DNA of 13,669 nt from Thermodesulfobacteriota bacterium. Its GTDB lineage: Bacteria; Desulfobacterota; BSN033; UBA1163. This document shows positions 7,563 to 13,419 of the stretch, piece by piece; position 1 is the first letter of the stretch, and each line of letters begins with the position of its first letter. Below the pieces are notes generated by a model. It had not been told where the DNA came from, did no database searches, and saw only the letters and a program-made list of their open reading frames with translations. The stretch is taken from positions 1-13,669 of the forward strand of contig JASEIE010000067.1 in the NCBI GenBank assembly GCA_030024065.1. The letters run 5' to 3'. A program made the translations under genes and the position numbers.

Positions 7563-8789
7563 TTGAATTCTGATCGTCTGCTGGCCATTTGTGAGGGACT
7601 ATTAGTCACCATTATCTGGGCGTCCTCTTTCGTCTTCATTAAAATGGGACTAACTTATTGGAAACCTTTGACCCTTGCAGGGATGCGTTATTATATTGCT
7701 TTCCTTCTTCTTCTCCCATTGATGGTGCACCATGGAGAGTTGAAGAACAACTCAGCTAAGGGGCAGTTAATTCCACTTTTTCTCATGGGTCTTTGTGCCT
7801 ATACAATTGGTAATGGGACACTTTTCTGGGGGCTAAAATACCTGCCAGCAACCACCGGATCTTTTCTTCATAGCCTTGTTTCATTGCCTGTGCTTTTTCT
7901 GGGAATTTTTTGGTTGAAGGAAATTCCAAGAAGGTGGCAGATCATTGGGCCATATGACCAACTCTTTAAGGGTCATGGAAAGACCCACGTCCCTGGGTTT
8001 GGGATGACCCCCGGGACCACTGACATGATGGTGAAATATGCAGCCGATCAAATGGAAACGGTCGAGATCGTTCGTATCAGCCATGGCGCCTTTCGACCCA
8101 TCGCGTTTTCAGCGTCGATCACAGAGACCACCACTTACGAATACGATCCAAATCTTCCTGGCCGTGTGGTTTACGAAGATGGTAAGTTCATCCAGGTTCC
8201 GCCTTTTGCCAGACCCAGAGAGATCGAACTCCCCGAGCCCTATGGGACCCACTCCCAATATATTATCCCTCATGCCGAGACCAAAACCGTTGCCCAATAT
8301 CTCGCTGGCAAAGGGATCCGATTGATCGAGGTCCGCGGCACCTGGCCTCCAAAGAATATGGAATTGATCAAAGTCCTGTACGAATGGGGTTTCATGCGCA
8401 ACGACAAGGTAAAGGTGGGGAGTGTGGAGGTGGGCATTATGGATGCCATTGGAAATTATTTGATGAAAGCACCTGAAGGCCAGACGACTGAGCTTTACGG
8501 ATATGCACTCCACGTAGAAGTGATCGGCACCAGGGATGGGAAAAAGGTTCAGCATATCCTGACCCATACCCATCCCGCTTCGGATGGGTCGGTGAAAGAT
8601 TGGGAAAAACTGAGGGCTTATACACGATGCGTGGGTATCCCAATGGCCATCGGGGCACAGATGATTGCCTCCGGCAAAGTCAATGAAAAGGGAGTGGTTA
8701 TCCCTGAATTCGCCTTTGACCCACAGGAGGTGTTCAGAGAACTTGAAAAACGCCAGATCTTCATCCACGAAAAGATCCAAGTCCTTTGA
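7563..8789 (+). CDS. chimeric ORF: EamA/DMT transporter N-terminal half fused to saccharopine-dehydrogenase-like C-terminal part
   Basis: This is an uninterrupted 408-codon frame made of two unrelated pieces. Residues 1-130 are the front of an EamA/DMT permease, with four membrane helices (about 6-30, 35-55, 69-94, 97-118), and stop just before the expected fifth helix. Residues 131-408 match residues 109-386 of the 4938-6098 protein, with about 39 replacements in 278 positions by hand count and no gap. The Rossmann cofactor domain is therefore missing, so it cannot work as a normal dehydrogenase, and half the transporter is missing too. With four helices and an inside N-terminus the tail would face the cytoplasm. 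The TTG start at 7563 follows an in-frame TAA at 7530, with no clear Shine-Dalgarno. It may be a deletion-derived relic, a real fusion, or an assembly join. Confidence 0.75.
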   Translation: MNSDRLLAICEGLLVTIIWASSFVFIKMGLTYWKPLTLAGMRYYIAFLLLLPLMVHHGELKNNSAKGQLIPLFLMGLCAYTIGNGTLFWGLKYLPATTGSFLHSLVSLPVLFLGIFWLKEIPRRWQIIGPYDQLFKGHGKTHVPGFGMTPGTTDMMVKYAADQMETVEIVRISHGAFRPIAFSASITETTTYEYDPNLPGRVVYEDGKFIQVPPFARPREIELPEPYGTHSQYIIPHAETKTVAQYLAGKGIRLIEVRGTWPPKNMELIKVLYEWGFMRNDKVKVGSVEVGIMDAIGNYLMKAPEGQTTELYGYALHVEVIGTRDGKKVQHILTHTHPASDGSVKDWEKLRAYTRCVGIPMAIGAQMIASGKVNEKGVVIPEFAFDPQEVFRELEKRQIFIHEKIQVL

Positions 8790-8796
8790 TCTTGAT

Positions 8797-8817
8797 GGGA
8801 AAAGCAAGAAGCTTCCC
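8797..8817. terminator. small hairpin between convergent genes
   Basis: GGGAA and TTCCC form a 5-bp stem around an 11-base loop in the 27-base gap between the convergent chimeric gene and the EamA gene. It could serve both strands as a weak transcript end, but there is no proper T-run. Confidence 0.2.
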
Positions 8818-9698
8818 TATTTGGCCAATCCAATTAATACTAGGCCTAGGGTGAGAATCAGGGCACCTGTTATGCGTGTCTTCCAATGGCTTTCTTTCAG
8901 AAAGACGATCCCCATCCCTACTCCGAAAAGGGCCCCCACCTGACGGAAGGCGACCACATAACTCACTTTACTTACCTGCAAGGCCATTAGGATCAGAAGA
9001 TAGGCGACATTCTGGAAAATGGCGATGGTTAGAATTTCTCTCTTCCATTTCCACCAGACCTTTCCGAAGGAAATTTCTTTTTGGAGGAAGAGATAGAGAC
9101 CGACGAAAATACACATCCAGAGGTTGATCAGCCAGGTATAAAATACCGGATGGAGGTTTTGAACTCCCACCTTATCGATCACGGAGTAAATGGAAGCGGC
9201 AATCGCAGCAGCGAGGGCTAGGAGATAGGGACGGGAGGTGAAAGGGTCAGAGGGGGCCATCCTATTTTTGAAGGGAAAGCCCTTTAATGAGATCACAAAG
9301 AGACCAACCATCACAAAACCAATTCCCAGTATTCCCTTTGCAGAAAGAACTTCACCGATAAAAGAGATAGCCCAGAACTGGGTAAAGAGGGGAGCAGATC
9401 GGGATATGGGATAGACCAGTGATAGGTCCCCTCCCCGATAGGACTCGATTAAGCAGAGAAAGTAGACGGTTTGGATAAAGCCAGAGGATAGGCTGAGCCC
9501 CCATAATTGGGGTGGCATTTGGAGGATGAAAGATGGGAAGACCCCAAAACCAATGAAGAACGGGATATAGAAGAGGATACCCCAGAGAAAGACCCAGAAG
9601 AAGAATTCTACCGGGAAGTTTCCACGCTTGGTGAAGAAATTCCAGGAAGAATGGATGAGAGCCGAGATCAGAATGAGGAGGATGCTGAGGGGGGTCAA
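8817..9698 (-). CDS. EamA/DMT-family permease, complete
   Basis: This 293-residue membrane protein has about ten predicted helices in two EamA repeats, the standard size and layout for drug/metabolite transporter permeases of the inner membrane. The first repeat opens with ILLILISALIHSSWNFFTKRG and the second begins near PYLLALAAAIAASIYSVIDKVG; it ends with a helix, ALILTLGLVLIGLAK. The start is TTG at 9698-9696, overlapping the Nudix stop codon as TTGA; a GAAGGA sequence lies about 12 bases upstream, and no ATG is near. This translational overlap puts it second in a two-gene minus-strand operon. Substrate is unknown; family members export amino acids, nucleosides or small metabolites. It is not a close relative of the EamA half in the chimeric gene. 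Confidence 0.88.
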   Translation of the reverse strand: MTPLSILLILISALIHSSWNFFTKRGNFPVEFFFWVFLWGILFYIPFFIGFGVFPSFILQMPPQLWGLSLSSGFIQTVYFLCLIESYRGGDLSLVYPISRSAPLFTQFWAISFIGEVLSAKGILGIGFVMVGLFVISLKGFPFKNRMAPSDPFTSRPYLLALAAAIAASIYSVIDKVGVQNLHPVFYTWLINLWMCIFVGLYLFLQKEISFGKVWWKWKREILTIAIFQNVAYLLILMALQVSKVSYVVAFRQVGALFGVGMGIVFLKESHWKTRITGALILTLGLVLIGLAK

Positions 9699-10252
9699 AG
9701 TATTGCCAATCCTTCTCGATGCTTAAGAAAGTATAAATTAAAGGCGGTGATCACCATGGCATGGTCGATCTTTCCATTTTGAATCAGTTCCGGAATATCA
9801 GAAAGAGGAATGAGGACAACCTCAATATCTTCGGTCTGATCGGGTTTGGGATCAGAGACCTTCCGCAAATTATTAGCCAAAAAAGTATAACAACGGTTGT
9901 TAAAAATGGCGGGGTTCGGGTTGACCGCTCCGATCTTTATCCATCCTCCCGCAGTATAACCTGTCTCTTCCAGTAATTCCCGTGCTGCCGCTTCTTGGGG
10001 GGTATCTCCCGGGTCGACCAGTCCACCGGGGATTTCGAGGGTCACCTCTTTGGAGCCGTGGCGGTATTGTCTCACCATGACCACCTGGTGATCATCAGTG
10101 AGAGGAATAATATTGACCCAGTCGTTCGATTCGATGACGTAGAAGTCATGTTCGACTCCGGTACGGGGAGAGAGGATGGTATCCGTCCGTATGGAAAAGA
10201 CACGATACGATTGTGTGGATTGCGACTGAACAAGTGGCCAGGGTTTGATCAT
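9695..10252 (-). CDS. Nudix hydrolase, ADP-ribose pyrophosphatase-like
   Basis: The 185-residue product carries a Nudix box at about residues 77-99, G-x5-D-x7-REL-x-EE-x-GY (GLVDPGDTPQEAAARELLEE region). The REL-x-EE core that binds Mg2+ is intact; the first glutamate of the consensus is aspartate, a common variant in this subgroup. The following NPNPAIFNNRCYTFLA segment resembles ADP-ribose pyrophosphatases (NudF type). The expected reaction is ADP-ribose, or a related nucleoside diphosphate derivative, to AMP plus ribose 5-phosphate in the cytoplasm; exact substrate is inferred. ATG at 10252 is supported by GAGGAG about 6 bases upstream. It is the first gene of a minus-strand pair with the EamA permease (TTGA overlap) and is divergent from the D-2-hydroxyacid dehydrogenase. 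Confidence 0.88.
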   Translation of the reverse strand: MIKPWPLVQSQSTQSYRVFSIRTDTILSPRTGVEHDFYVIESNDWVNIIPLTDDHQVVMVRQYRHGSKEVTLEIPGGLVDPGDTPQEAAARELLEETGYTAGGWIKIGAVNPNPAIFNNRCYTFLANNLRKVSDPKPDQTEDIEVVLIPLSDIPELIQNGKIDHAMVITAFNLYFLKHREGLAIL

Positions 10253-10275
10253 GGGAGACTCCTCATCTGTGGTTT

Positions 10276-10307
10276 GCCTATGATAGGCAGACCTGTCTGC
10301 CTCAGGT
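10276..10307. repeat. palindromic GGCAGAC-GTCTGCC element between divergent genes
   Basis: GGCAGAC (10286-10292) and GTCTGCC (10295-10301) form a perfect 7-bp inverted repeat with a 2-base centre. A second hairpin GCCTA-TGA-TAGGC (10276-10288) and an ACCT/AGGT pair (10291-10294, 10304-10307) overlap it. The GTCTGCC/GGCAG core recurs in the spacer at 1843-1858. It lies 24 to 55 bases upstream of the Nudix start codon. Confidence 0.45.
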
Positions 10308-10408
10308 AGGAAGACATTCTAGAAATCTCCATTTTATTTGTGCGAGGTATGTTTGTCAAATCGGATTGATTTTTTCTTTCATCCTGGGATATAAAGTAAA
10401 GGAATCCC

Positions 10409-11347
10409 ATGGAATCTCATCATCGGCTGCTCATCTACCATTCAGATTCCAAACTCTACGAAGAGATCCTTTCTCAAAAGTTACCAGGGCTAAAAATCCG
10501 CTCTGCGACTCAACCCGAAGAGGCCTTCGATTTTATTGAGGAGGCAGAGATTATCTTTTCATGGGAAATTCCGGATGCCTTATTAAAGAAGGCAAAAAAA
10601 TTAGTCTGGTTTGCCTCAATGGCTGCAGGAAACGAACACCTCATCAGAAACCCTCATCTTCCTGAAACCCTGATTTTCACCAAAACGACGATATACGGCG
10701 AGATGATGGCAGAATATGTCTTCGCCTATATACTCTATTTCTGTCGAGACTTAGCAAAATATTTTAAGAATCAAAAAGATAAAGCCTGGGAACAGAAAAG
10801 GCCGGATCGGCTCCATGGAAAAACAATCGGAATTCTGGGTCTGGGTTCGGTTGGGAAAGAGGTTGCAAAGAGGGCAAAGCAGTTCGGAATGAACGTCCTT
10901 GGAGTCAAGCGAACTCCGAAGCCAATAGAGGATATTGATCAGGTTTTTGGTCCAAAAGATTTAGAAAAAATGATTCCCCTTGTGGATTACCTGGTCGTCG
11001 CCCTTCCTCTAACTCCTGAGACTGATCACATTCTTGGGGAAAGGGAGCTCCGTTTATTGAAGGAAGGAGCGATTCTCTTTAGCAATGGCCGTGGAAAGAC
11101 GATCGATGAAGGGGCGTTGACGAGAGTGCTCAAAAGCGGAAAAATAATGGCGGTGCTCGATGTCTTTGCGACAGAACCCCTGCCAGGAGAGAGTGAACTC
11201 TTGAATTTGGAGAATGTGATCATCACGCCTCATGTCTCTGGGATCAACATCCCTGAAGAGATCTGTGAGGAGTTTATTAAAAATTATGAGAGATGGGTGA
11301 GAGGAGAACCCCTGATCGGTCTTGTCGACCGAAAGAAAGGATACTAA
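10409..11347 (+). CDS. D-2-hydroxyacid dehydrogenase family protein
   Basis: This 312-residue cytoplasmic oxidoreductase interconverts 2-oxo acids and D-2-hydroxyacids with NAD(P)H. The NAD-binding domain holds TIGILGLGSVGKEVAKRA with GLGSVG at 144-149. The catalytic set is complete: Arg228 in SNGRGK, Glu257 in DVFATEPLP and His275 in ITPHVSG. A split substrate-binding domain is formed by residues 1-110 and the C-terminus. After the third strand the region near VLGVKRTPKP lacks the acidic residue typical of strict NAD enzymes and carries K167 and R168, so NADPH use is possible. Length is close to the glyoxylate/hydroxypyruvate reductase-like branch. AAAGGA at 10397-10402 precedes ATG by 6 bases. 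It is divergent from the Nudix gene; the real 2-oxo acid substrate is unknown. Confidence 0.9.
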   Translation: MESHHRLLIYHSDSKLYEEILSQKLPGLKIRSATQPEEAFDFIEEAEIIFSWEIPDALLKKAKKLVWFASMAAGNEHLIRNPHLPETLIFTKTTIYGEMMAEYVFAYILYFCRDLAKYFKNQKDKAWEQKRPDRLHGKTIGILGLGSVGKEVAKRAKQFGMNVLGVKRTPKPIEDIDQVFGPKDLEKMIPLVDYLVVALPLTPETDHILGERELRLLKEGAILFSNGRGKTIDEGALTRVLKSGKIMAVLDVFATEPLPGESELLNLENVIITPHVSGINIPEEICEEFIKNYERWVRGEPLIGLVDRKKGY

Positions 11348-11356
11348 GCACTTAAA

Positions 11357-11502
11357 TTCCAATCACCAAATGACAAATTCCAAATAATCACCAATAACAA
11401 AATTCCAATAACCCAAAAAACATCAATGATTTGGAATATCATGTTTGGGGATTGATCATTGGAATTTATTTGATTATTGGTGCTTGGAACTTGGTGATTA
11501 TA
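11357..11502. repeat. long imperfect inverted repeat rich in CCAAT/ATTGG words
   Basis: The segment folds on itself in three steps. CCAATCACCAAATGACAAATTCCAA (11359-11383; only short blocks match) faces TTGGAACTTGGTGATTAT (about 11484-11501). CACCAATAACAAAATTCC and following (11389-11409) faces ATTGGAATTTATTTGATTATTGGTG (11458-11482) with 4 bases of gaps. CCCAAAAAACAT (11412-11423) faces ATGTTTGGGG near the centre. The words ATTCCAA and CACCAA recur, suggesting a dispersed repeat built from short units. An apparent ORF start inside it (11445) is an artefact; the true gene starts at 11520. Confidence 0.6.
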
Positions 11503-11519
11503 AAACAAAGGAGGTTGTT

Positions 11520-12614
11520 ATGGGCCACTTAGCAAACAAAGAAGAACTTTTAAAGGAATTACAAAAAAGGCTTCATCAGAACCCATGGGGACTACCAGAG
11601 CATACCTCCGTTTATGAAATTTTATCAATCCTGTTTAGCGATAAAGAGGCTGAAGTGGGAACTAAATTTCCTTTTGGTCTTGTGACCATCGAGGAACTTC
11701 AGAAGGCCACAGGGATCGAAACTGGAGAATTAGACTCCATTTTAAAAGGAATGATGAAGAAAGGTCTGGCCGTCAATTCAGTGAAGGACGACCAGGTTCG
11801 ATATCTTCTCTCTCCGGGTTTGATTGGATTTTTTGAGTTTACCTTTATGCGAACCAATGGATCCCTTCCCATGAAACGATTGGCCGAATTAATGCACTCC
11901 TACCGAAATACTCCGGAATGTGTTCAGGAGCTTTGGTTAACCGAGACAAACAGGGGGAAAGCCTATATCTACAGCGGTGTTCTTCCCCAAGTGAGAAGTG
12001 AGGTACTCCGATTTGATGAGGCTGCGGAACATATCAAAAAGGCAGGCAGGGGAAGTTTGACAAAATGCTATTGCCGGCATGAAACATGGCATCTTGGAAA
12101 AAATTGCTCTGCACCTATTGATGATATCTGTATGAGCCTCGGCAATGCCTCTGATTTTCTGGTGGAGCAGGGGTTTGCCAGGAGAGCCTCCGTTGAAGAA
12201 TTATTGATGACCCTCAAAAGGGCAGAGGATTTGGGGTTGGTTCATGTTGGAGATAATGTCCAGGACCAGACGACCTTCATCTGTAACTGTTGTGGGTGCT
12301 GTTGTGGTTTGCTTGAAGGGATTACCAAGCACCATATAAAACGTGCGTTGGCCACCACCAATTACATTGCCCGGCTGGAACAGGAAGATTGCAATGGATG
12401 TGAAATATGCGCGGATCACTGTCAGATCAAGGCCATCAAGATGGAAGGGGATTATCCTGTTGTGGATGGAGAGTCTTGCATCGGATGCGGAGTCTGTGCT
12501 CACTTCTGCCCCGGTGATGCAATGAAGATGAAGGAGAGGGAGAAAAGGGTCATCCCACCAAAGACTTACAAAGAATTAATGGTTCGTTTGATGAAGGAAA
12601 AAGGAAGATTGTAA
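11520..12614 (+). CDS. cysteine-rich iron-sulfur protein with C-terminal 2x[4Fe-4S] ferredoxin domain
   Basis: ATG 11520, preceded by AAAGGAGG (11508-11515), gives 364 residues; the longer frame from 11445 runs through repeat DNA and is rejected. Residues about 52-100 look like a winged helix (VTIEELQKATGIETGELDSIL then KGLAV...YLLSPG). A middle part has CYC at 183-185 plus C196 and C204. A dense cluster CNCCGCCC follows at 255-262. The tail holds two ferredoxin motifs: CNGCEICADHC (C291, 294, 297, 301) and CIGCGVCAHFCP (C320, 323, 326, 330), each CX2CX2CX3C for a [4Fe-4S] cluster. The protein has no signal peptide or membrane helix and should be cytoplasmic. A role in electron transfer or redox-linked sensing is inferred; the specific function is not recognised. 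The small ORF and phosphatase genes follow on the same strand. Confidence 0.85.
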   Translation: MGHLANKEELLKELQKRLHQNPWGLPEHTSVYEILSILFSDKEAEVGTKFPFGLVTIEELQKATGIETGELDSILKGMMKKGLAVNSVKDDQVRYLLSPGLIGFFEFTFMRTNGSLPMKRLAELMHSYRNTPECVQELWLTETNRGKAYIYSGVLPQVRSEVLRFDEAAEHIKKAGRGSLTKCYCRHETWHLGKNCSAPIDDICMSLGNASDFLVEQGFARRASVEELLMTLKRAEDLGLVHVGDNVQDQTTFICNCCGCCCGLLEGITKHHIKRALATTNYIARLEQEDCNGCEICADHCQIKAIKMEGDYPVVDGESCIGCGVCAHFCPGDAMKMKEREKRVIPPKTYKELMVRLMKEKGRL

Positions 12615-12631
12615 GTGTTCAACAAATTGAA

Positions 12632-12844
12632 GTGGGCAAGTGTCCTTTGATCGGTTGTTACATGGAAGGCTTTAAAATCAGTCGGCAAAAAGATGATCAT
12701 ATTAGTGTGACAAAACCTGGCCCTCCAAGACCATTGGTTATTAAGACAAGCCCGAGAGTTGTTCCTGTGACACATGTCAGAACAAATATGGCTAAAGCAG
12801 GAATGAGCCGGGAAAGATATTTTAAGTTATTGGGGAAGATTTAA
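12632..12844 (+). CDS. small hypothetical protein, start uncertain
   Basis: This frame encodes up to 70 residues from a GTG at 12632, or 60 from ATG at 12662. It is open backwards into the iron-sulfur gene in another phase, so the start is unsure, and no Shine-Dalgarno precedes either codon. The sequence has CPLIGC near the front, a proline-rich TKPGPPRPL stretch and a basic end, VRTNMAKAGMSRERYFKLLGKI. It has no membrane segment and no family I recognise. It lies 17 bases after the iron-sulfur gene and 4 bases before the phosphatase gene, which suggests an operon member. It could instead be the remnant of a larger gene. Confidence 0.4.
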   Translation: MGKCPLIGCYMEGFKISRQKDDHISVTKPGPPRPLVIKTSPRVVPVTHVRTNMAKAGMSRERYFKLLGKI

Positions 12845-12848
12845 CGAT

Positions 12849-13235
12849 ATGGCCCTCGAACCTAAACAAATAACATCTCGGATCTACCAGGGTGGTTGGC
12901 TGCTGCCTCGAGACATTCCCGAACTCGTCCGACTCGGAGTCACTCACATCCTCAACCTTGATCTTCCCTATGAAGACCCCATGCCCTTCATCGAAGCCAA
13001 CATCACGTTACAAAACGTCTATATACGTGATTTTTGTCTCATGACGCCCCAACTTGTGCGGGATGCCATTGAAGTCATCGACAAATCTCTTTCCTCCCCT
13101 GGCCATAAGATTTACATTCACTGCATCGAGGGCGTCAATCGTTCTCCAACGATCACTTGGCTCTATCTCATCCGAACAGGCCTCTCTCCAGAAGAGGCTA
13201 CTGTAAAAGTGACGCCCAATCGGGTGTTCAAGTAA
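12849..13235 (+). CDS. dual-specificity-type protein phosphatase (cysteine-based)
   Basis: The 128-residue product carries the phosphatase signature HCIEGVNRSPT: His91, nucleophile Cys92, then five residues to Arg98 and Ser99, i.e. HCX5R(S/T). A general-acid candidate, Asp61 in YIRDFCLM, sits 31 residues before the cysteine, as in dual-specificity phosphatases. The front part (ITSRIYQGGWL...LGVTHILNL) is the typical entry strand and helix of this fold. It would hydrolyse phosphate esters on Tyr/Ser/Thr or on non-protein substrates in the cytoplasm. It is shorter than most DSPs and ends at VTPNRVFK, where relatives usually continue with a last helix, so truncation next to the mobile element is possible. 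No clear Shine-Dalgarno precedes ATG 12849; translation may be coupled to the small ORF ending 4 bases earlier. Confidence 0.8.
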   Translation: MALEPKQITSRIYQGGWLLPRDIPELVRLGVTHILNLDLPYEDPMPFIEANITLQNVYIRDFCLMTPQLVRDAIEVIDKSLSSPGHKIYIHCIEGVNRSPTITWLYLIRTGLSPEEATVKVTPNRVFK

Positions 13236-13280
13236 GCCGCTACGCGGCAGATAACTGCTTTTGTAGTTCTTCCTAAGAAC
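13236..13280 (+). terminator. small hairpins after the phosphatase gene, weak terminator candidates
   Basis: Three short stems follow the stop codon: GCCGC-TAC-GCGGC (13236-13248), GCAG-ATAA-CTGC (13247-13258) followed by TTTT, and GTTCTT-CCT-AAGAAC (13266-13280) followed by TCTTTT. Each is weak, but together they make a plausible transcript end and may mark the outer boundary of the mobile element that follows. Confidence 0.35.
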
Positions 13281-13313
13281 TCTTTTCAGAAGTCCTTTCG
13301 ATAGGCCTTATAC

Positions 13314-13419
13314 CGTTTTGTCAAGTATGATACCTCCAACCCCCTCCTCATTGGAAGGGGTAATCCCTCGTTTTAAAGAAAGGAGAAGTATCATGAAGAC
13401 AGAGTGGTATGACAAAACG
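13314..13419 (+). promoter_or_regulatory. leader that can sequester the integrase ribosome binding site and start codon
   Basis: ATGATAC-CTCC (13327-13337) is complementary to GGAG-AA-GTATCAT (13382-13394), which contains the Shine-Dalgarno GGAG and the first two bases of the ATG start codon. A hairpin ACCCC/GGGGT (13339-13343, 13357-13361) sits inside this stem. An outer pair, CGTTTTGTCA (13314-13323) with TGACAAAACG (13410-13419), encloses it and reaches into codon 9 of the gene. A transcript starting upstream of 13314 would be able to hide the integrase start. Confidence 0.45.

Noticed and set aside
8109..8807. 232-codon open frame on the minus strand opposite the chimeric gene
   Set aside because: The corresponding antisense frame is much shorter in the intact copy at 5418-5672, and the plus-strand frame shows the silent-site pattern of real coding sequence.
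10353..10395. Promoter TTGTCA/TATAAA or TTGATT/TATAAA before the D-2-hydroxyacid dehydrogenase
   Set aside because: The first pair is spaced 31 bases apart; the second would start transcription at or inside the Shine-Dalgarno sequence, so neither is convincing.
11357..11502. CRISPR-like array in the CCAAT-rich repeat region
   Set aside because: The repeated words are 6-7 bases, irregularly spaced and arranged as an inverted rather than a direct repeat; there are no equal spacers and no cas genes.
11445..11519. Upstream extension of the iron-sulfur protein by 25 residues
   Set aside because: These codons lie in the inverted-repeat DNA, while ATG 11520 has a near-perfect AAAGGAGG in the right place.
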